Of a stretch of 64,000 bases of DNA, positions 15,947 to 23,783 are shown in pieces (positions within the stretch are counted from its first letter, which is position 1; every line of letters begins with the position of its first letter). The stretch is from an uncultured Eubacteriales bacterium (GTDB taxonomy: Bacteria; Bacillota; Clostridia; Lachnospirales; Lachnospiraceae): the NCBI GenBank assembly GCA_900545225.1, contig UQXZ01000003.1, positions 71,328 to 135,327 of the forward strand, given 5' to 3'. The position numbers were made by a program, and so were the translations under genes. The notes below the pieces were generated by a model. It was not told the origin of the DNA. It made no database searches and worked only from the letters and a program-made list of their open reading frames with translations.

Positions 15947-17335
15947 TTATTCGTATTCTGAAATCCTTTCTTCAATATCTACATATTCTTTGTGTTCGCC
16001 CACATATTTGTAAGCAGGTCTGATAATCTTGCCTGCATTTACAATCTGCTCAAGACGATGTGCACTCCATCCTGCAATACGTGCAATGGCAAACATTGGA
16101 GTAAACATTTCTTCAGGAATTCCAAGCATTGAATATACGAATCCGCTGTAGAAATCTACATTTGCACATACAGGCTTGAACATATGATGTCTTGCCTTAA
16201 TAAGATCAGGAGATTCATTTTCAATCATCTCGTAAAGAGCAAATTCTTTTTCTCTACCCTTTTCAATAGAAAGCTTTCTTGCAAATTCCTTTAAGATAAC
16301 CTTTCTTGGATCAGAAAGTGTATATACTGCATGACCCATACCATAGATGAGACCTGCGCCGTCAAATGCCTGCTTGTCTAAGATTTTACCTAAATATTCC
16401 TTAACTTCTTCAACGTCTTCCCAGTCAGAAACATTCTTCTTAATGTTATCAAACATATGATGAACCTGAAGGTTAGCACCACCATGTCTGAAGCCCTTTA
16501 AAGAAGCGATGGCAGCAGCAATTGCTGAATATGTATCTGTTCCTGATGAAGTAACAACTCGGTTAGTAAATGTTGAGTTGTTACCACCACCATGCTCTGC
16601 ATGAGTAACAAGACAAATATCAAGAACTTCTGCTTCAAGTGGTGTAAACTTGCCATCTTCACGAAGCATGTAAAGGATGTTCTCAGCAACTGAGTAATCC
16701 TTTCTTGGATTCTTAATCATAAGAGTTCCATCCTTCTTGAAATGCATATATGACTGGTATGCATAACATGAAATAAGCGGAAGCTTGCCGATTAACTGAA
16801 GTGACTGTCTGAGAACATTTCCTGCTGAAGTATTATCAGGATCCTCATCATAAGAATAAAGTGTAAGTACACTCTTCATAAGTGAGTTCATAAGGTTAGT
16901 AGTTGTAGCCTTCATGATTACGTCACGTACGAATGAACCTGAAAGTTCACTTAAATCATGTAAAACCTTAATGAAGCTGACAAGCTGATGCTTAGTAGGA
17001 AGTTCACCAAATAAAAGAAGATATGTAATCTCTTCAAATCTGAATCTGTGACCCTGGAACTTCTCTACGATATCTCTGATTTCATAACCCTGATAATATA
17101 ACTTACCATCTACAGGCATCTTCTTTCCGTTAACATTTTCAGTACCACTTACGTCTGAAATCTCTGTAAGGCCTGTAAGTACGCCTTCTCCGTTACTGTC
17201 TCTTAATCCTCTTTTTACGTCATACTCAATATAGAGATTAGGATTTATCTTATTTGTATCGAGACATTCCTGAAGCAATTTTTGAAATAACTCCTTATTA
17301 TCTGGTGTAATCTGCATCATCTGTTCGTTATTCAA
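15947..17335 (-). CDS. gltA: Citrate synthase
   Basis: Citrate synthase condenses oxaloacetate and acetyl-CoA. The 462-residue protein shows the catalytic histidine regions VTHAEHGGGNNSTF and GMGHAVYTLSDPR and the C-terminal Asp region, in the long form common in Clostridia. It begins at TTG, nine bases after AAGGAGG. With the aconitase at 23.8-26.1 kb it would give citrate to isocitrate; isocitrate dehydrogenase is not in the window. The pathway most likely supplies 2-oxoglutarate for glutamate synthesis, not a complete cycle. Confidence 0.93.
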   Translation of the reverse strand: MNNEQMMQITPDNKELFQKLLQECLDTNKINPNLYIEYDVKRGLRDSNGEGVLTGLTEISDVSGTENVNGKKMPVDGKLYYQGYEIRDIVEKFQGHRFRFEEITYLLLFGELPTKHQLVSFIKVLHDLSELSGSFVRDVIMKATTTNLMNSLMKSVLTLYSYDEDPDNTSAGNVLRQSLQLIGKLPLISCYAYQSYMHFKKDGTLMIKNPRKDYSVAENILYMLREDGKFTPLEAEVLDICLVTHAEHGGGNNSTFTNRVVTSSGTDTYSAIAAAIASLKGFRHGGANLQVHHMFDNIKKNVSDWEDVEEVKEYLGKILDKQAFDGAGLIYGMGHAVYTLSDPRKVILKEFARKLSIEKGREKEFALYEMIENESPDLIKARHHMFKPVCANVDFYSGFVYSMLGIPEEMFTPMFAIARIAGWSAHRLEQIVNAGKIIRPAYKYVGEHKEYVDIEERISEYE

Positions 17336-17469
17336 TTATAATTACCTCCTTAGGAAAAATTTAAGAATAAAAATAAATGCTTTTTCAAATAGTATATGTG
17401 TGTTTATTTTAGCAAAAATATCGTGTTTTTTCTACATATTTTTCATTTGTTAAGCATATAGCACGGGCT

Positions 17470-18339
17470 TTATTTACACTCTTCCGCTATCTTTGATATG
17501 GATTTTAATCTGTGATTAACACCTGATCTTCCGATTGGCGGATTGTGTAACATACCTAAATCATTTAAGCTGGCATCCGGATTTTCCAGTCTGAGCATGG
17601 CAGTCTCAAGAAGAGATGATGGTAACGCATCAAGCCCGACAGTATCCCTTATAGTCTCAATATCTGCAATCTGCTTCATTGCTGCCGCAACCGTCTTATT
17701 GAGATTGGCTGTTTCGCAATTAACCTTTCTGTTAATGTCATTTCTTACGCTTTTAAGAATCATGGCGTTATAAAATTCCATTTGAGAAACGGGAGCACCC
17801 AGGATATTTAAAACATCCGCTATTTCAGAGCTGTCCTTGAGATAAACCACATAGTGGCCCTTTCTTTCCATAAGCTTTGCATCTATTCCGAATACAAATA
17901 TTATATCCTTTATGACTCCTGCAAATTTTTCAGATACGGAGGAAATTTCAAAGTGATATGCACCTTCCGGAGTATTTACGGAGCCGTTGCATAAAAATGC
18001 CCCTCGTAAAAACGCCTTCTTGCAACATGATGACTTAATCAGTGTCAGGTATACATCCTGAATGTCCGCAGTCATCCTGAGTCCTTCTCCGATTCTGATA
18101 AAGTCATCTTCCGGTATCATCATTGGAGATTTATTAATGACTTCAATGTCAAAGAGTTCCTTGAGAAGCTTTGCAATAACATCAATAACTATATTGTTGT
18201 CTGAGGTTATTCTTAAAACATCCACATCCGGTTCACCTGTACAGGCAATCATTGCTGCAAGCTGTGCCATTTTACAATGAATGGCAGTTCCTTCCGTAAC
18301 AGCTTCTAATTCTTGTTTCACTTTTCTGGAAAATGACAT
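17470..18339 (-). CDS. whiA: DNA-binding protein WhiA
   Basis: WhiA affects cell division, sporulation or chromosome segregation depending on the host. The 289 residues have the LAGLIDADG-derived N-terminal domain (CCKKAFLRGAFLCNGSV...YHFEISS) and a C-terminal helix-turn-helix ending NPPIGRSGVNHRLKSI. It overlaps murB by one base (TAATG). In many Firmicutes rapZ and yvcK lie between or beside these genes; here they are absent and murB reads straight into whiA. Confidence 0.95.
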   Translation of the reverse strand: MSFSRKVKQELEAVTEGTAIHCKMAQLAAMIACTGEPDVDVLRITSDNNIVIDVIAKLLKELFDIEVINKSPMMIPEDDFIRIGEGLRMTADIQDVYLTLIKSSCCKKAFLRGAFLCNGSVNTPEGAYHFEISSVSEKFAGVIKDIIFVFGIDAKLMERKGHYVVYLKDSSEIADVLNILGAPVSQMEFYNAMILKSVRNDINRKVNCETANLNKTVAAAMKQIADIETIRDTVGLDALPSSLLETAMLRLENPDASLNDLGMLHNPPIGRSGVNHRLKSISKIAEECK

Positions 18340-19301
18340 TAAAATCCCAACCTTTTCACTTCTGTCTCCAACTTAATATTATTACGCTTCAACACTTCTT
18401 CCTGTGCATGAGTAATAACATTTACAACATCCTCTGCAGTAGCATTTCCCGTATTAATAACAAATCCGGCATGCTTTACGGAAATCTGAGCTCCTCCGCA
18501 CTGATATCCTCTGAGTCTGGCTTCATCAATAAGCTGTCCTGCAAAATATCCCTCCGGTCTTTTAAATGTACTTCCGGCACTTGGATATTCCAATGGCTGT
18601 TTGCTTTTTCTTCTCTCTGTAAAATCAGCAATTAAAGCCTTTATTTCTTCAGGATTACCCTTTTTCATTTTTAATACGACACTTGATACGATATATCCGT
18701 TCTTTTCAATATTACTTGTTCTGTATCCAAGTTCTAATTCTTCAGGAGTTAACTCTAAAATACCATTCTCTTTTGTAATTACTCTTGCATAAAGTAATAC
18801 ATCAGAAATTGTTCCACCGTATGCTCCTGCATTCATTACAACGGCACCGCCGATAGTTCCCGGAATACCTCCAAGGCACTCGAATCCTGTAAGAGACTGG
18901 TCAACCATAAATTTGCCAACCTTTAACATTCTTGTTCCTGCAAGCGCTTTAACAAATGTATATTCATCCTTATCTTCACACTGGATTCTGATATCAGCCG
19001 GATCAACTAATTCAATACCTGCGTAGTCGTCAAGAAGCTCAATAATAACTCCATCATATCCGTTGTCAGATACAAGAAGGTTACTACCGTTACCGATAAC
19101 GTAATAATCAACATTGTTATCTCTTAAAAGCTCTGTCATTAACATAATCTCATCTTCAGATGAAATCTGCACAAGAATCTTTGCATTTCCGCCTATTTTA
19201 AATGTTGTATGTCGGCTCATTGCCTCGTCTACCAAAACTCTGTCTTTTCCGACAATGGCTGTGAGCTTCTCTGCCATGTTAAGTTTTAACTCGTCAGTCA
19301 T
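18339..19301 (-). CDS. murB: UDP-N-acetylenolpyruvoylglucosamine reductase
   Basis: MurB is the FAD/NADPH enzyme that makes UDP-N-acetylmuramate in the cytoplasmic stage of peptidoglycan synthesis. The 320-residue protein carries TFKIGGNA and NGSNLLV (FAD binding), GIPGTIGGAVVMNAGAYG, and the catalytic serine in YPSAGSTFKRP (type II MurB). It lies nine bases after hprK and overlaps whiA, so the three are one operon. Confidence 0.96.
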   Translation of the reverse strand: MTDELKLNMAEKLTAIVGKDRVLVDEAMSRHTTFKIGGNAKILVQISSEDEIMLMTELLRDNNVDYYVIGNGSNLLVSDNGYDGVIIELLDDYAGIELVDPADIRIQCEDKDEYTFVKALAGTRMLKVGKFMVDQSLTGFECLGGIPGTIGGAVVMNAGAYGGTISDVLLYARVITKENGILELTPEELELGYRTSNIEKNGYIVSSVVLKMKKGNPEEIKALIADFTERRKSKQPLEYPSAGSTFKRPEGYFAGQLIDEARLRGYQCGGAQISVKHAGFVINTGNATAEDVVNVITHAQEEVLKRNNIKLETEVKRLGF

Positions 19302-19310
19302 ATTAACCTC

Positions 19311-20315
19311 TTAATCCAATTTCTCCCAGTTATCGACGAAATTATCGACAACATCCTCATCCTCGTCTTCTTCCAAATCTCTCTCGAGCTGCTGCTTTGT
19401 GATTTTTTCGTACAGTCTCTGAGCTGTATTATATCCCATCTGCTCCTGTCTGTGGTTTACGGCAGCAGTTTCAACAATAACAGCAATATTTCTTCCCGGT
19501 CTTACAGGAAGATTATATGTAACGATCTTATTTCCCAGATATTCGTTATATTCTCTGTTAAGCCCCATTCTTTCATATGTTTTCTTTTCATCCCACTCTT
19601 CAAGATGAACTTCCATATCAATCTGCTGGGTATCCTTTACACTCTCTACGCCGAATATTTCTTTTACATCTATGATTCCTATACCTCTGAGTTCAATAAG
19701 ATGCTTAGTTAATTCCGGAGATTTTCCCACAAGAGTTTCGTCACTTACCTTTTTAATTATAACTGCATCATCAGTTACAAGTCTGTGTCCTCTTACAATG
19801 AGTTCAAGAGCCGCCTCACTTTTTCCGATTCCGCTCTCGCCCGTAATAAGAACACCTTCACCATTTACGTCAACAAGAACGCCGTGAACTGTAATTGAAG
19901 GCGCAAGCTGTACCTTTAACCATCTGATAATTTCGGCAATAAATGCTGATGTAGAACCTGCAGTTTGCATTAAAGGAACACCCATTTCAGATGCAAATTC
20001 AATTATTCCCTCATCAGGACGTATGTCTCTGCAGAATACGATACCAGGAACCCTGTGCTCTATAATGCTTTTAAATCTGCTTATTCTGTCCTCTTTTGAA
20101 AGTCGCTTGTAATATGCTCTTTCTACCTGTCCGATTACCTGCATTCTTTCATTATCGAACCCGTCAAAGAATCCGGTAAGCTGCAACGCAGGTCTGTTAA
20201 CCTCCGGAGCAGTAAGATATTTTTTTGATAAGTTAATGTCAGGTGTCAGATTTGTGAGTTTCATTTTTTCAGCCACAACTGACAATTTAATTCTTTTTTC
20301 TTCACTATCCCCCAT
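19311..20315 (-). CDS. hprK: HPr kinase/phosphorylase
   Basis: HprK phosphorylates and dephosphorylates Ser46 of HPr, controlling carbon catabolite repression and sugar uptake through CcpA and the PTS. The 334 residues have the P-loop GESGIGKSE, the following DDAV segment and the signature LIELRGIGIIDVKEIFG. A Glu/Asp-rich tail (LEEDEDEDVVDNF) extends it slightly beyond the usual 310 residues. It sits 28 bases after cvpA in the cvpA-hprK-murB-whiA operon. Confidence 0.96.
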   Translation of the reverse strand: MGDSEEKRIKLSVVAEKMKLTNLTPDINLSKKYLTAPEVNRPALQLTGFFDGFDNERMQVIGQVERAYYKRLSKEDRISRFKSIIEHRVPGIVFCRDIRPDEGIIEFASEMGVPLMQTAGSTSAFIAEIIRWLKVQLAPSITVHGVLVDVNGEGVLITGESGIGKSEAALELIVRGHRLVTDDAVIIKKVSDETLVGKSPELTKHLIELRGIGIIDVKEIFGVESVKDTQQIDMEVHLEEWDEKKTYERMGLNREYNEYLGNKIVTYNLPVRPGRNIAVIVETAAVNHRQEQMGYNTAQRLYEKITKQQLERDLEEDEDEDVVDNFVDNWEKLD

Positions 20316-20343
20316 TACAATATCCTTTCCCGGTCAAACACAA

Positions 20344-21132
20344 TTACGCAAATCCCAACAATTTCATTATCAGGTTGTTGTTATATATAAATGATAAAAA
20401 TGCATCGCTGTTTATTTGTTCAAAGCAGCTCATTCCAAATGCTGTTCCTGCAAATAATGTGAGCACCATAAATCCAAGCCAGACTATCAGCAATCCTTCA
20501 AATATGCCTATGGCAAATCCACCTATTCTGTTAATGGTGGACAGGCCCGGTAATCTTGAAAATACATTTAATATTCTAAATATAATCCAGAATATTATTT
20601 CCAGAATAATAAACAATATAATAAAGATTATAACAACGTAAATAATCCAGGAAAGCTTCTGTGAAAATGTGTGGATAACAGTGTCTTTAACAGTCCTTCC
20701 TGCTTTAATATTTTCATTTACATCTTCTGCCGTAACCTTAAGGTTATCCTTCACAAGAGGAGGAAGGAAATATCCGTCAATATTGGCATTTAATGCAGTG
20801 GCAATCAGAGTTGAATTAGACTCTAAAGCCGGCACATACTCTGCACTTATAGTCATTTCAGAATCTATATTCATCAGTGCAAATGATGAGTCTATTTTGT
20901 TATTAAGATTTTTATTATCCTTAACCGTATCATATACAAATCCGTCTATGCCGTCATACATTCCCGTATTGGCCTTTAAACCATTGGCAACGGGCACGGT
21001 TATAAAACCTGCAATAAGAATACAGGCTATAAGGGTTACTATGGAAAATAATATTTTAAATAATCCCTTAAAGGCACCTTTTATTCCTAAAAGTGCCAAT
21101 ACAATTATTACAACGATAAGTACGGGGTTCAT
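20344..21132 (-). CDS. CvpA family membrane protein
   Basis: CvpA-like proteins are small membrane proteins linked to envelope stress and, in Escherichia, colicin V production; their molecular role is unsettled. The 262 residues begin with two hydrophobic segments (VLIVVIIVLALLGIKGAFKG, then ILFSIVTLIACILI), followed by an external loop of about 100 residues and two more membrane spans containing FRILNVFSRLPGLSTINRIGG, the conserved family stretch. It heads the operon with hprK, murB and whiA. Confidence 0.8.
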   Translation of the reverse strand: MNPVLIVVIIVLALLGIKGAFKGLFKILFSIVTLIACILIAGFITVPVANGLKANTGMYDGIDGFVYDTVKDNKNLNNKIDSSFALMNIDSEMTISAEYVPALESNSTLIATALNANIDGYFLPPLVKDNLKVTAEDVNENIKAGRTVKDTVIHTFSQKLSWIIYVVIIFIILFIILEIIFWIIFRILNVFSRLPGLSTINRIGGFAIGIFEGLLIVWLGFMVLTLFAGTAFGMSCFEQINSDAFLSFIYNNNLIMKLLGFA

Positions 21133-21312
21133 AGCCTCTCCTTAGTGACAGCTGATATTTTAATACTATACATTATCAATATCAGCAGGTTATTCGATGT
21201 CGCTTAAACATTCAATATATCTAGATATATATAAATGAAATTTATAATAGTTTATTTACTCTGTGATAAACATGCCATTTCAATTTTACATATTTATATT
21301 TTACAATAAAAC

Positions 21313-21356
21313 AAACACAGTGACAGGATTAATATAAAACATCCAGCACTGTGTTT
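21313..21356 (-). terminator. Terminator after the DUF5711-like gene
   Basis: On the minus strand AAACACAGTG pairs with CACTGTGTTT across a long loop and is followed by GTTTTATTG. The rest of the gap to cvpA (21133-21371) is plain AT-rich sequence, probably holding the cvpA promoter. Confidence 0.65.
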
Positions 21357-21371
21357 ATTTATCAATGCACT

Positions 21372-22568
21372 TTAAGTCAATCTGACTCTGGAAATAAATC
21401 TATCATCTACAAGATAATATTTTCCTCTTTTACCAGTAGAAATAAAGGCTGTAACTGTTCCGTCAATTGTCTGTTTAGTAACAAACTTTCCACTGAGATT
21501 CATAATTGCAAAATTAGAACCTCCGTACATAAGAACGGTATTTCCATCGAAGTTATATGTAGTGTAAGTAGTATCGTAATTTACATCTGACAGTTTTCCG
21601 CCGTTAGAGTTAAATATTTTAATATTATATGGATCGTCTTCATTTCCTGTTTCAGAAACTATACCTACATTTCCTGAAGTGTAAAACACATTCTGTATCT
21701 TAGAATCTAAAGCTATTTTCTCTCCTGCTGAAGGTGTTGCACCGACAGTATAATATCTGAGTGAATCCTCAGACACTGCTATTGCCGTATTATTTGATAA
21801 AAATGCAACATGACCTACAAGCTTTCCGTCAAAGTCACTGTATGCTCCAACAACTCTTGAATCCTTACTGTTGGCATCACCACTGAAGTTATAGAATACA
21901 AGATTTGAAACAACATTAGATTCACTTGTTTTTGCATATGCAACAATGAGCTTTGTTGAATCATTGGAAATAGCAATATCAACAGGGTAACCATCACCGG
22001 TAATATTGGTTCTGATTGAATAAATGAGGGAAGAATCGCTTCCGTACATATTGATATAATTATCAGCATTTGACTGCATTACAACACCAACTATTCCGGT
22101 GCTCGCAGCTTCAACATTTAAGATATTATATTCAGTATTGATGCGGCCGACTTCGCCCTTTTCATTTAACATTACAACCGTATTACCGCCTACATCTCCG
22201 ATAACAAGATTGTTATCTTTCTGATGGATTGTAGGATTCTGCATTGAGTATGACACATTCCACTGCTGCTCACCTGCACTGGTTACAAACGCGGCACCTG
22301 ATGAACCATATCTTATATAACCATTGTTGTATGGGACAAACTCCGTATTTGTATCACTCTCTCTACTCCATGATTCTTCGATTTTATATGATCCGTATGT
22401 CATGTTGAATATTGTGAAAAATGTTATAAGCGCAACAGCAGCTCCAACAATAATCATGAACATTATTTTAAGCTTTCTGTTTTTCTTACGCTTTTTTCTC
22501 TTTATTCTGACTCTCTCAAGATCATCAACCTTTTTCTCGTCTGCATCAGACGCATTTTTAGCAGCCAT
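21372..22568 (-). CDS. DUF5711-like single-pass membrane protein with beta-propeller-like exterior
   Basis: The 398-residue protein has a Lys/Arg-rich cytoplasmic start (RIKRKKRKKNRKLK), one membrane helix near residues 33-55 and a long external part made of repeated beta strands with a WD/PQQ-propeller rhythm. Examples are NNGYIRYGSSGAAFVTSAG, DNNLVIGDVGGNTVVML and FDGNTVLMYGGSNFAIM. No catalytic motif is visible. It resembles the DUF5711 family of Clostridia, whose function is unknown. It is 11 bases from the upstream coiled-coil membrane protein, so the two probably act together. Confidence 0.6.
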   Translation of the reverse strand: MAAKNASDADEKKVDDLERVRIKRKKRKKNRKLKIMFMIIVGAAVALITFFTIFNMTYGSYKIEESWSRESDTNTEFVPYNNGYIRYGSSGAAFVTSAGEQQWNVSYSMQNPTIHQKDNNLVIGDVGGNTVVMLNEKGEVGRINTEYNILNVEAASTGIVGVVMQSNADNYINMYGSDSSLIYSIRTNITGDGYPVDIAISNDSTKLIVAYAKTSESNVVSNLVFYNFSGDANSKDSRVVGAYSDFDGKLVGHVAFLSNNTAIAVSEDSLRYYTVGATPSAGEKIALDSKIQNVFYTSGNVGIVSETGNEDDPYNIKIFNSNGGKLSDVNYDTTYTTYNFDGNTVLMYGGSNFAIMNLSGKFVTKQTIDGTVTAFISTGKRGKYYLVDDRFISRVRLT

Positions 22569-22579
22569 ATAGAGTCCCC

Positions 22580-23665
22580 TTAAATGTTGTTATATACATC
22601 GATTGCACCGCCGATTGTTTTAGCATCACCATTTCTCATAATCTGCTCTAATCTCTTTAACTGCGGTATTGTAACGAAGTCCTGACCTAAATATGCCTCG
22701 TAGTTTGAAGATATAAATGCTCTCTTCGCCTTAAGTTCAGCAGCAAGATTATCTGCCTCGGCTCTCTTATTCTTAATATCTTCAAGAAGAGTTTCAATTG
22801 CAGGTTTTCTTACATCTTCTATACTCTTAATAATCTGCGGTCTTACATTCTTATTAAAATCTTCAAGTGCTGAAGCTCTTTCAGCTTCTGTTTTTCTGAT
22901 ATCAGCTGAAACTGCATCAATCTCGTCATCAAATTCTCCAAGATTATACATAGTTTCACTTGTATCTGATCTGATACCCTTTTTAATCTTATTAATAATA
23001 CCCTTGTTAGATTCTATTTCGTCGGCAATCTTACGTCCCTTTTTAATTACTTCGTAATGCTTGAGTAATGTTACATTTCTTATACCTCTGAAAATTGTTA
23101 TACCAAATATTGCTACAATACATTCATACAGAATTATTCCCCATGCATGAATAGGTGTAAACACTGCCAATAATTCCGGTATAACGGCAAATACACCAAA
23201 CATTATTGCTAAGAAAATGATGTAGTCTGAAAAGCTCTGTGGATAAATAAATGCATAAAACAATTTATTTGAGCAGAAAGAAGGGACTTTATCAGCTTTG
23301 AACATTTCCTTTCTCTTTCTGATAAGCTCTTCATTTGCCTTTTTTAAGTCAATTGTCTCATCGTGTATTCTGTCTCGCATTCCTGCTTCTTTAGCCTTTT
23401 CTCTTTCGGCTTTTACACTTTTGAGCTTGGCTTTTTCATCCTTGAGAGTTTTGTCATAACCCTCGCAGATAGCCTTTTCACCACTCTGAAGCTTACTATT
23501 TACTTCATCTGTCAGTTCTTTTTTAAGAACGTCGCTCTTCTTGACCAGATTGTCGATTTCGTCAAGAATTTCCTCGTGTTTTCTTGCACTAAGGGAGTAG
23601 GAATTAACATCAACAATGATGTTCTCCAAAGTGTCTAAATCACCGTTTAATATATTAGTTGACAT
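22580..23665 (-). CDS. Unknown membrane protein with two long coiled coils
   Basis: I do not recognise the family. The 361 residues consist of a charged, helical N-terminal part (about 1-130, rich in Lys/Glu heptads), a hydrophobic hairpin of two membrane segments near 145-195 (YIIFLAIMFGVFAVIPELLA and WGIILYECIVAIFGITIF), then a second helical region to the end. The shape suggests a membrane-anchored scaffold with both arms in the cytoplasm. It forms a two-gene unit with the DUF5711-like gene. There are no nucleotide-binding or catalytic motifs. Confidence 0.5.
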   Translation of the reverse strand: MSTNILNGDLDTLENIIVDVNSYSLSARKHEEILDEIDNLVKKSDVLKKELTDEVNSKLQSGEKAICEGYDKTLKDEKAKLKSVKAEREKAKEAGMRDRIHDETIDLKKANEELIRKRKEMFKADKVPSFCSNKLFYAFIYPQSFSDYIIFLAIMFGVFAVIPELLAVFTPIHAWGIILYECIVAIFGITIFRGIRNVTLLKHYEVIKKGRKIADEIESNKGIINKIKKGIRSDTSETMYNLGEFDDEIDAVSADIRKTEAERASALEDFNKNVRPQIIKSIEDVRKPAIETLLEDIKNKRAEADNLAAELKAKRAFISSNYEAYLGQDFVTIPQLKRLEQIMRNGDAKTIGGAIDVYNNI

Positions 23666-23719
23666 GATAACCTCCCTTTTTATTTATTCATTATTTCAAT
23701 TCCTCATATTAGCAACAAT

Positions 23720-23764
23720 AAGGGGTTATGCCTATGCAATAACCTGCTTATGCGATAACCCCTT
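23720..23764 (-). terminator. Hairpin after the aconitase gene
   Basis: AAGGGGTTATGC pairs imperfectly with GCGATAACCCCTT, and a further GCAATAACC segment forms an inner stem. The minus-strand T-run (TTATTGTTG) is weak. It is the only terminator candidate for the aconitase transcript. Confidence 0.5.
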
Positions 23765-23783
23765 GTCTGTTTATATATAGGAA

